Shown piece after piece: positions 1-5,441 of a stretch of 5,441 bases of DNA; positions within the stretch are counted from its first letter, which is position 1, and every line of letters begins with the position of its first letter. A program made the position numbers and the translations under genes. Source of the DNA: an uncultured Solirubrobacterales bacterium. GTDB lineage: Bacteria > Actinomycetota > Thermoleophilia > Solirubrobacterales > Solirubrobacteraceae. The stretch covers positions 1-5,441 of the forward strand of contig CAJBIG010000064.1 in assembly GCA_903953065.1 (NCBI GenBank), written 5' to 3'. The notes under the pieces are model-generated. The model was not told where the DNA came from, searched no databases, and saw only the letters and a list, made by a program, of their open reading frames with translations.

Positions 1-108
1 ACCAACGAGGTCCTCTGGACTGCCGTGCCCGAAATCACCGACGCCACGCAGGCGCCGGTCTCACCTGTTGCCCAGGCCCGCGCGGCCGGCGGCGAGGAGC
101 TGCGCTAA
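1..108 (+). CDS. soxD: Sarcosine oxidase delta subunit, C-terminal 35 residues (5' truncated)
   Basis: Frame 1 is open from the left edge to a TAA at 106-108 and encodes 35 residues beginning TNEVLWTAVPEITDA and ending GGEELR. SoxD proteins are small (about 90-110 aa) and carry a zinc site in the N-terminal part, then a WFN..RDT.T.EVL-type segment and a variable tail. The TNEVL start here fits that last conserved segment, followed by an Ala/Gly-rich tail. The zinc-binding Cys/His residues would lie upstream of the window and cannot be checked. Context is the main support: the stop codon directly abuts the soxA start, and soxD immediately precedes soxA in classical sox operons. The role of SoxD is structural (zinc subunit of the cytoplasmic TSOX complex), not catalytic. 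It could instead be another small protein, since only the tail is visible. Confidence 0.62.
   Translation, partial: TNEVLWTAVPEITDATQAPVSPVAQARAAGGEELR
95..99 (+). promoter_or_regulatory. Ribosome binding site for soxA, inside soxD
   Basis: AGGAG lies 9 nt upstream of the ATG at 109, within the last codons of soxD. It supports that ATG as the soxA start. Because the soxD stop (TAA, 106-108) touches the soxA ATG, ribosomes finishing soxD are well placed to re-initiate. Confidence 0.75.
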
Positions 109-2979
109 ATGAGTCGCCTTGATCAACAGCCCGCAGAGCGGATCGATCGCTCAAAGAAGGTCAAGTTCAAGTTCGATGGCAAGTCGGTCACCGGCTTTGA
201 AGGCGACACAATCGCCTCGGCGCTCTACGCCCAGGGCCAGCGGATCTTTTCGCGCTCGTTCAAGTACCACCGCCCACGTGGAATCGTCAGCGCTTCAGGC
301 TGGACCGCCAACACTCTGGTCCAAGACGGCGAATGGCCCGGCGTCCGAGCCCCCACCGAGCGCGCGAACGACGGAATGGAGATCAAGCACCAGAATGCTT
401 GGCCGTCGCTGAACTTTGACGTGATGCGCGCCTCCGACATCTTCGGCGGCCCCTTCATGCCGGCCGGCTTCTACTACAAGACCTTCATCTGGCCGCGTAG
501 CGCTTGGCCGCTCTACGAAAAGGTGCTGCGCCACGCAGCGGGCCTCGGCGTGATGAAGAAGAGCCAAGCCCATCGCGAGTGGCGCACCGACTACCGGCGC
601 CGCCACTGCGACGTGCTCGTCATCGGCGGCGGCATTGCCGGTCTGAGCGCCGCGATAGCAGCGGCGCGCGAAGGCGCCGATGTCGTGCTGGTCGACGAGG
701 ATGTTGAACCCGGCGGTCAGCTTCTCTGGCAAGGCGCGCACGAGCAGGCCCGCAAGCTGGCGGAAGAGGCGAGGGCAGCCGGCGTCGAGATCATGAGCGG
801 CGCCCCCGCACTTGGTTACTTCGATGGGATGGTGCCGGTCTGGCAAGGCAGCACGCTCCATCAGATCCGTGCTCAGCGGCACGTGGCGGCAACCGGCTCG
901 ATCGAGCAACCGCTTGTATTCCCGAACAACGACCTTCCCGGCGTGATGTTGACCACCGGCGCGCTGAAGCTGGCGGCGCTTTACGCGCTAAAGCCAGGCG
1001 ATAACGCAATCATCGCGACGACCGGCGAACGTGGTCTTGAAGCCGCGCTGGCGCTGCAGGCTGCAGGCGTGAACGTGATCGCCGTTGCCGACTTGCTCCC
1101 TAATCGCTCGAACGAACTGACTGCAGCCGTGGAAGCCGCTGGAATTCAACTGATGCGCGGGATGACCGTGGTTGAAGCCAGTGGCAATAAGCACCTGAAG
1201 GGGTGCACACTCGCTCAGATCGACGAGAATGGCGTCGCAAAGCCCGGCACTGAGGAACGCTTCGACTGCGACCTTCTCGCGGTCTCCGGCGGCACCGTTC
1301 CTGCGTCATCGCTGATGCTTCAGGCCGGTGCGAAGGCAAAGTTCAACTCTGAGGCCAACTGTTTCCTGCCCGAGGACCCGCCTCCCGGAATCCATCCAGC
1401 CGGCGCAGTCGCAGGCAAGGAAGAGCGGGATGCCGCTGCGCTGAGCGGAACGCTCGCTGGCGCGCGCGCAGCGCAGGAGTGTGAGTTTGGCGACGGATCG
1501 GCTGCGACTGCCGCGGCCAGCGCGCTTGACGCTCTCCCCGCCCCCGCTCCCGCTGCTCCATCGCCGGCCTACCAGCGAACGAGCAAGCCGACCGGCAAGG
1601 CGTTTCTTGATCTCGACGAGGACGTCACGACGAAGGACATGAAATACGCGATCGAAGAGGGCTACGACTCGATCGAGCTGAGCAAGCGCTACACAACAGT
1701 CACGATGGGCCCCTCGCAGGGTCGCGTCTCGCAGCTGCCAAGCATTCGAGCAGTTGCAGACCAGACCGGCCTCAGCATCGATGAAACCGGCATCACGACG
1801 GCGCGGCCACCGTGGTCAACGGTTCCGCTCGGGGCTTGGGCCGGCCGCCCATTCACTCCGGCAAAGCGCTCGGCTATCCATGCACGTCAGCGCGAGCTTG
1901 GATCGCACGTCAAGTGGGCAGGCGACTGGCGCCGCGCTTACGACTACGGCGACGTCAGGGGTGAGGCCGCGGCTGTCCATGGCGCCGTAGGCATGATCGA
2001 CGTCTCAACGCTGGGCAAGATGATCGTCAGTGGCCCCGACGCCGGCCAGTTCCTTGACCGCATGTACACCAACCGCCTCAGCGACCTGAAGGTCGGGCGG
2101 ATCCGTTACGGCGTGCTCGGCAATGATGCCGGCAGGATTACCGACGATGGCACCGTCTGCCGCGTTGCCGATGACAGCTTCCTCGTAACGACAACCTCCT
2201 CCGGCGCCGACGCCGTTGAGCGGTGGTTCACATGGTGGCTGGCCGCTTGGGAGATGGAAGTTCACGTGACCGACGTGACTCAAGGGCTCTGCGCAATCAA
2301 CGTCGCCGGCCCGAAGGCACGCGATCTACTCGGCAAGTTGACCGATGCCGACCTCAGCAATGAAGGATTCGGCTACCTCGATGGCCATCAGATTCAGATT
2401 GCCGGCGTTCAGTGCCTCGCGATGCGGATCGGCTTCGTTGGCGAGCTCGGCTACGAGATCCACTACCCGGCAGCCTGCGGGCAGTACCTCTGGGACCAGA
2501 TCCTTGATGCCGGCGCAGAGTATGGGATCAAACCGTTCGGTCTTGAACCGCAGCGGATCCTGCGGCTTGAGAAGGCGCACATCATCGTCGGCCAGGACAC
2601 CGATTCCGAATCGAATGCTTACGAAAGCCAGATGGGCTGGATCGTCAAGCTCGACAAGGAAGAGGACTTCATGGGCAAGTGGGCCTTGGAGCGCGCCAAC
2701 GAGCGCGGCATGGTCAACACGCTGGTCGGCTTCAAGATCGATGGCGACGACGTCCCGATCGAGGGTTCAGCCGTCGTCGTTGACGGCCAGCCGGCCGGCC
2801 GCGTTACATCAGCGCGCTACTCCGAGCTCCTTGGTCAGTCGATCGGACTGGCGTGGGTTCCTGCCGAGCACGGCAAGGATGGCGGCTCGCTGCACATCAA
2901 GTACGGCACCAAGAATCAGACCGCGACGATTGTCCACGGTGCCTTTTACGATCCCGACCAGGAGCGCCTGCGTTCATGA
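109..2979 (+). CDS. soxA: Sarcosine oxidase alpha subunit (NAD-binding and folate-binding)
   Basis: Encodes 956 aa, close to the usual 960-1000 aa of SoxA. Residues about 17-105 form a Fer2_4-like domain (RSFKYHRPRG at 49-58) with no cysteine, as usual in SoxA, so no 2Fe-2S cluster. GFYYKTFIWP follows at 120-129. A Rossmann dinucleotide fold begins at C167 with GGGIAG at 173-178, then EPGGQL at 200-205 and ATG at 261-263. This half binds NAD+ in characterised TSOX. An Ala/Pro-rich linker (about 465-488) leads to a connecting domain (KRYTTVTMG at 526-534, RPPWS near 563). The GcvT/aminomethyltransferase half runs from about 590 to the end, with VGMIDVST at 627-634, TDDGT at 678-682 and RLEKAH at 819-824. 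It transfers the one-carbon unit from the sarcosine-derived imine to tetrahydrofolate. The ATG at 109 is chosen for its RBS and junction with soxD. The 3' end overlaps soxG by 4 nt (ATGA). A related amine or opine oxidase alpha subunit is possible, but soxG, soxB and fhs alongside favour sarcosine. Confidence 0.93.
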   Translation: MSRLDQQPAERIDRSKKVKFKFDGKSVTGFEGDTIASALYAQGQRIFSRSFKYHRPRGIVSASGWTANTLVQDGEWPGVRAPTERANDGMEIKHQNAWPSLNFDVMRASDIFGGPFMPAGFYYKTFIWPRSAWPLYEKVLRHAAGLGVMKKSQAHREWRTDYRRRHCDVLVIGGGIAGLSAAIAAAREGADVVLVDEDVEPGGQLLWQGAHEQARKLAEEARAAGVEIMSGAPALGYFDGMVPVWQGSTLHQIRAQRHVAATGSIEQPLVFPNNDLPGVMLTTGALKLAALYALKPGDNAIIATTGERGLEAALALQAAGVNVIAVADLLPNRSNELTAAVEAAGIQLMRGMTVVEASGNKHLKGCTLAQIDENGVAKPGTEERFDCDLLAVSGGTVPASSLMLQAGAKAKFNSEANCFLPEDPPPGIHPAGAVAGKEERDAAALSGTLAGARAAQECEFGDGSAATAAASALDALPAPAPAAPSPAYQRTSKPTGKAFLDLDEDVTTKDMKYAIEEGYDSIELSKRYTTVTMGPSQGRVSQLPSIRAVADQTGLSIDETGITTARPPWSTVPLGAWAGRPFTPAKRSAIHARQRELGSHVKWAGDWRRAYDYGDVRGEAAAVHGAVGMIDVSTLGKMIVSGPDAGQFLDRMYTNRLSDLKVGRIRYGVLGNDAGRITDDGTVCRVADDSFLVTTTSSGADAVERWFTWWLAAWEMEVHVTDVTQGLCAINVAGPKARDLLGKLTDADLSNEGFGYLDGHQIQIAGVQCLAMRIGFVGELGYEIHYPAACGQYLWDQILDAGAEYGIKPFGLEPQRILRLEKAHIIVGQDTDSESNAYESQMGWIVKLDKEEDFMGKWALERANERGMVNTLVGFKIDGDDVPIEGSAVVVDGQPAGRVTSARYSELLGQSIGLAWVPAEHGKDGGSLHIKYGTKNQTATIVHGAFYDPDQERLRS
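2960..2964 (+). promoter_or_regulatory. Ribosome binding site for soxG, inside soxA
   Basis: AGGAG lies 11 nt before the ATG at 2976. It favours this internal ATG over the far-upstream in-frame ATG at 2853, which would place 41 extra codons inside soxA. Spacing is slightly long, but the ATGA stop/start overlap also allows translational coupling. Confidence 0.6.
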
Positions 2980-3725
2980 GCCTGACATTTCTATCTGCCG
3001 ACCAAGCACAGCAGCAAGGCGAGTTCACGCCGCTGCTCCAAAGCAACATCGAGGCCGAACTGGTGGCCGCCGGCGCGCAGATCGAGGAGCGTGACGGTTG
3101 GCGCGTTGCCGCCAACTATGGCGACACGATCGCTGAGAAGAAGGCCTGCGCCGAGAGCGTTGGCATTGCCGAGCTCTCGAGCCTCGGGATCACCGAACTG
3201 CTTGGAACGCCGGCAGTGATCGAATCGATCACGACTGAGGTTGCGGGAACCGCCGCCAAGCTTGGCGAGGCCGTCTTCGCTGGCGGCGCATGGTGGTGCA
3301 CCGTCAAACCCGACCGCGTACTGGCAATCACCGAAGCCGGCGAGACGGCCGGACTTCGCGGGCGGCTGGAAGCCGCTGCTGCGTCGCGCAACGAGCTGGT
3401 CTCGGTCACCGACCTAACGAGCACGCTCACTACCTTCAGCTACAGCGGCCCGCTCGCGCGCGACACCTTCGCGCGGATCACGGCTCTTGACCTGCGCGAG
3501 CGCGAGTTCCCACTGCGCGGCTTCCTCCCCGGTTCAGTTGGGCGAGTTCCCGGCCTGCTGCTGCGCCAGGGCCAGGACAGCTTCCTTCACACCTTTGGCG
3601 CCGCGAGCGCGCAATACATGTGGGAGTCAGTGATCGACGCTGCCGAGGAACTCGGCGGGCGACCGGTTGGAATCGATGCGCTTGGCCCACTGGGCGGCGC
3701 TGTGGAGGCAACAACCAATGCGTGA
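2976..3725 (+). CDS. soxG: Sarcosine oxidase gamma subunit
   Basis: Encodes 249 aa starting MSLTFLSADQAQQQ. The reading frame is open further upstream (ATG at 2853), but the start at 2976 gives the standard ATGA overlap with the soxA stop and has an RBS. The protein looks like a reduced GcvT/YgfZ-type fold without obvious catalytic residues. A W42..NYGD segment and VGIAELSSLG (62-71) match the start of aminomethyltransferase N-domains. SYSGPLARD (155-163) matches the GP.SRD motif of that fold. Later come a GFLPGSVGRVPGLLLR stretch (about 183-198) and YMWESV near 213. In TSOX the gamma subunit packs against alpha and beta and has no known separate activity. At 249 aa it is longer than the roughly 200 aa I expect for SoxG, with the extra length mainly at the N-terminus. 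No signal peptide or membrane segment is evident. Identification rests on weak motifs plus its position between soxA and soxB. Confidence 0.82.
   Translation: MSLTFLSADQAQQQGEFTPLLQSNIEAELVAAGAQIEERDGWRVAANYGDTIAEKKACAESVGIAELSSLGITELLGTPAVIESITTEVAGTAAKLGEAVFAGGAWWCTVKPDRVLAITEAGETAGLRGRLEAAAASRNELVSVTDLTSTLTTFSYSGPLARDTFARITALDLREREFPLRGFLPGSVGRVPGLLLRQGQDSFLHTFGAASAQYMWESVIDAAEELGGRPVGIDALGPLGGAVEATTNA
3704..3708 (+). promoter_or_regulatory. Ribosome binding site for soxB, inside soxG
   Basis: GGAGG sits 9 nt before the ATG at 3718, an excellent spacing. It decides the soxB start against the in-frame ATG at 3667, which lacks such a site and would add 17 residues (MESMRLAHW...) not expected in SoxB. 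Confidence 0.82.
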
Positions 3726-4935
3726 CATTTTCCGCCAGAGCAAGATGTGGCATACGCCTTCAAAGCTGAAGGACAACTACGAGGTCGTAATCATCGGCGG
3801 TGGCTCTCACGGGCTCGCAACCGCCTACTACCTGACTAAACACCACGGCATCAAGGACATCTGCATCCTTGAGAAGAACTACATCGGCGCCGGCGCGTCG
3901 GGCCGAAACACGACGATTCTGCGCTCCAACTACAAGACGCCGGAAGGCGCGCGCTTCTACGATGCCTCGGTCAAGCTCTACGAGAACCTTTCGAAGGATC
4001 TGCAGTTCAACCTGATGTTCTCGCAGAAGGGCCACCTAACGCTCGGCCACACCGACCGCGCAATGTTCGTGATGCATGAGCGCGCCGAAGTGAACCGCCT
4101 GGTTGGAATCGACACCTCGGTCGTCGATGCCGACGAGGTGCAGCGGATGGTGCCCGCGATGCAAGTTACCGACGATGCCGAGTACCCGATCATGGGCGCC
4201 CTCTACCACCCCCCAGGCGGCATCATCCGCCACGACGCTGTTGTGTGGGGTTACGCGCGCGGCGCAGACCGCGGCGGCGCTGAGATCCATCCCAACAGCG
4301 AAGTAACGGCGATCCACAAGGACGGCGACCGTGTAACAGGCGTCACCGTCAATGGCAATCAGCGCGTAAACGGTGGCACCGTACTCTCGGCCACTGCAGG
4401 CTGGTCTTCGATCCTCTCTGAGATGGCGGGCTTCGAACTGCCGATCACAACTCACATCCTCCAGGCATTCGTGACCGAACCGGTCAAGCCGCTGCTCGAC
4501 AAGGTGATCGTCTCCTCGCAGATGCACGTCTACGTTTCGCAGACCGACCGCGGCGAGTTCCTGATCGGCTCCGAGATTGAGCCCTGGACGACGTACCGAA
4601 TGAACGGCACGCTCAACTTTCTGCAGGAGTCGACGCGCCATGCGCTTGAGCTCTTCCCGCAGCTTGAACGCGCGCGGATGCTCCGGAGCTGGGCAGGCCT
4701 CTGCGACCTCAGCCCCGACTACTCGCCAATTCTCGGCAAGACTGAGCTTGAGGGCTTCCTCGTATCGACCGGCTGGGGCACCTACGGCTTCAAAGCGGCG
4801 CCGATCGTTGGCGTCACCTTGGCGGAGCTGATCGCGACCGGCAAGACGCCGGAGTTGATCAAGCCATTCGAAGTCGAGCGCTTCTACACCGACGAGCTCG
4901 TCTCCGAGCTCGGCGCTGCCGCCGTCTCGCACTAG
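3718..4935 (+). CDS. soxB: Sarcosine oxidase beta subunit (FAD/FMN catalytic subunit)
   Basis: Encodes 405 aa, the usual SoxB size, starting MRDIFRQSKMWHTPSK. It belongs to the DAO/glycine-oxidase-like FAD-dependent amine oxidases and is the subunit that oxidises sarcosine. The FAD-binding Rossmann motif is GGGSHG at 27-32, followed by LEKNYIGAGASG and RNTTILRSNY (63-72), a SoxB hallmark. GGIIRHDAVVWG (167-178) contains His172, which aligns with the histidine that carries covalent FMN in characterised TSOX (His173 in the Stenotrophomonas enzyme, from memory). The C-terminal flavin segment STGWGTYGFK (350-359) includes a pocket lysine, K359. The protein ends GAAAVSH, very like the GAAAVAH end of known SoxB proteins. 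All key flavin residues I can judge are present, so it looks functional. It is cytoplasmic, with no leader peptide. It overlaps the end of soxG by 8 nt. Its place after soxG is unusual, as soxB normally opens the operon. Confidence 0.95.
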   Translation: MRDIFRQSKMWHTPSKLKDNYEVVIIGGGSHGLATAYYLTKHHGIKDICILEKNYIGAGASGRNTTILRSNYKTPEGARFYDASVKLYENLSKDLQFNLMFSQKGHLTLGHTDRAMFVMHERAEVNRLVGIDTSVVDADEVQRMVPAMQVTDDAEYPIMGALYHPPGGIIRHDAVVWGYARGADRGGAEIHPNSEVTAIHKDGDRVTGVTVNGNQRVNGGTVLSATAGWSSILSEMAGFELPITTHILQAFVTEPVKPLLDKVIVSSQMHVYVSQTDRGEFLIGSEIEPWTTYRMNGTLNFLQESTRHALELFPQLERARMLRSWAGLCDLSPDYSPILGKTELEGFLVSTGWGTYGFKAAPIVGVTLAELIATGKTPELIKPFEVERFYTDELVSELGAAAVSH

Positions 4936-4984
4936 CGGCGCGCGCTGAAGCAACTTTCCACCAACCCAAAACACAGGAGCAGTC
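4936..4984 (+). other. soxB-fhs intergenic leader, 49 nt
   Basis: This is the only true intergenic gap in the window. It starts with a GC-rich run (CGGCGCGCGCTG) and continues as an A/C-rich, probably unstructured stretch (about 4951-4974) up to the fhs RBS. I see no stem-loop with a U-tract and no convincing -35/-10 pair, so readthrough from soxB into fhs is the simplest reading. Confidence 0.55.
4975..4979 (+). promoter_or_regulatory. Ribosome binding site for fhs
   Basis: AGGAG lies 5 nt before the ATG at 4985, after an A/C-rich leader. Unlike the sox genes, fhs has its own free-standing initiation region and so does not depend on stop/start coupling. Confidence 0.8.
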
Positions 4985-5441
4985 ATGAAGAGCAGTCTTG
5001 AGATCGCCCAAGAGGCCGAGCTAATCCCGATCGACGAGATTGGCGCAACGCTTGGTCTTGAGCCGGATGAACTCGAGCCTTACGGCCGCTTCAAGGGGAA
5101 GATCGAGCTCTCAGTCCTCGATCGCCTGAAGGACCGCCCCGACGGCAAGCTGATCTGCGTCGCCGGCATGACACCAACCAAGGCCGGAGAAGGAAAGACG
5201 ACGACCGCCGTCTCTCTCACTGAGGGGATGGGCAAGATCGGCAAGACCCCTGTGCTCTGCCTTCGCGAGCCTTCGCTGGGCCCTGTCTTCGGAATCAAGG
5301 GCGGCGCCGCCGGTGGCGGTTACGCCCAGATCGTGCCGATGGAGGATCTGAACCTCCACTTCACCGGTGATCTTCACGCCGTTGGCGCGGCCAACAACCT
5401 GCTTGCCGCGCTGCTTGACGCCTCGATCCTGCACGGCAACC
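4985..5441 (+). CDS. fhs: Formate-tetrahydrofolate ligase, N-terminal 152 residues (3' truncated)
   Basis: The frame is open from the ATG at 4985 to the right edge (152 codons plus one base), about the first quarter of a family usually near 550-560 aa. The start MKSSLEIAQEAELIPI matches the EIAQ...PI opening of FTHFS proteins. YGRFKGKI (33-40) follows, then the ATP-binding P-loop TPTKAGEGKTTT (63-74). The near-invariant REPSLGPVFGIKGGAAGGGY lies at 94-113, with NLHFTGDLHAV at 123-133 and NNLLAA at 137-142. The enzyme catalyses formate + ATP + THF <-> 10-formyl-THF + ADP + Pi in the cytoplasm. Next to sarcosine oxidase it could drain the one-carbon units loaded on THF by SoxA, running in reverse to release formate and conserve ATP. 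That direction is an inference. The P-loop has Lys67 where many FTHFS have Pro (TPTPAGEGK), which is probably lineage variation. Confidence 0.96.
   Translation, partial: MKSSLEIAQEAELIPIDEIGATLGLEPDELEPYGRFKGKIELSVLDRLKDRPDGKLICVAGMTPTKAGEGKTTTAVSLTEGMGKIGKTPVLCLREPSLGPVFGIKGGAAGGGYAQIVPMEDLNLHFTGDLHAVGAANNLLAALLDASILHGN

Noticed and set aside
295..909. Antisense open frame (204 codons) opposite the soxA N-terminal half
   Set aside because: It overlaps highly conserved soxA sequence, shows no family motif, and is a by-product of GC-rich codon bias.
1501..1570. Ala/Pro-rich stretch in soxA considered as a fusion boundary or frameshift scar
   Set aside because: The frame continues cleanly and SoxA proteins have a flexible linker at this point between the dinucleotide-binding and folate halves, so it is an ordinary interdomain linker.
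2853..2975. Upstream extension of soxG to an ATG at 2853
   Set aside because: The extra residues (MGSCRARQGW...) are an out-of-frame reading of soxA. The ATG at 2976 has an ATGA overlap and an RBS.
2345..3094. Plus-strand open frame of 249 codons overlapping soxA and soxG in another frame
   Set aside because: The translation is Ser/Arg/Thr-rich low complexity and conflicts with two well-supported genes. Its length matching SoxG (249) is a coincidence.
3667..3717. Upstream extension of soxB to an ATG at 3667
   Set aside because: It would overlap soxG by 59 nt with no suitable RBS. The ATG at 3718 has GGAGG at ideal spacing and gives a normal SoxB N-terminus.
4936..4950. GGCGCGCGC run after the soxB stop considered as a terminator stem
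   Set aside because: It is self-complementary without a usable loop and is followed by A/C-rich sequence, not a U-tract.
4036..4986. Long antisense open frame (316 codons) opposite soxB
   Set aside because: It lies entirely against the conserved soxB coding sequence, has an arginine/valine-rich composition typical of GC-rich shadow frames, and shows no recognisable motif or RBS.
1..5441. Apparent excess of GATC sites as a possible methylation or uptake signal
   Set aside because: Most fall in Ile ATC codons preceded by G or in Asp/Ile pairs, so codon usage in a GC-rich genome explains them.

Overview
The window is a section of a catabolic operon for a heterotetrameric sarcosine oxidase (TSOX). 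All genes are on the plus strand. From left to right it holds the 3' end of a probable soxD (delta subunit), complete soxA (alpha, 956 aa), complete soxG (gamma, 249 aa), complete soxB (beta, 405 aa), and the first 152 codons of fhs (formate-tetrahydrofolate ligase), which runs off the right edge. There is almost no non-coding DNA. The soxD stop directly abuts the soxA start, soxA and soxG overlap by 4 nt, soxG and soxB overlap by 8 nt, and only 49 nt separate soxB from fhs.

The base composition is GC-rich (by eye a little over 60%), with strongly coding-like codon use throughout. The SoxA wording in its lower half (RPPWS, RIRYGVL, VGQDTDSESN) reminds me of SoxA-like proteins of Actinomycetota more than of proteobacterial SoxA. 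I therefore suggest an actinobacterium, possibly a Thermoleophilia/Solirubrobacter-type or related environmental lineage. This rests on memory of family sequences and is not verified.

How the genes work together: in this family SoxB oxidises sarcosine at a flavin couple (non-covalent FAD plus covalent FMN on a conserved His, here His172). SoxA carries an NAD(P)-type nucleotide-binding half and a GcvT-like folate half, where the released one-carbon unit is captured on tetrahydrofolate as 5,10-methylene-THF. SoxG and SoxD are small structural or zinc subunits. The overall reaction is sarcosine + THF + O2 -> glycine + 5,10-methylene-THF + H2O2. After oxidation of methylene-THF to 10-formyl-THF, Fhs run in reverse would release formate, regenerate THF and make ATP, so fhs fits as a downstream one-carbon outlet.

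The enzyme system itself is known. The points worth a second look are the gene order (D-A-G-B instead of the textbook B-D-A-G), fhs where purU occurs in some described soil actinobacterial clusters, the divergent SoxA folate-domain signature, and an apparently long SoxG. I see no RNA genes, mobile elements, CRISPR arrays, terminators or clear promoters.
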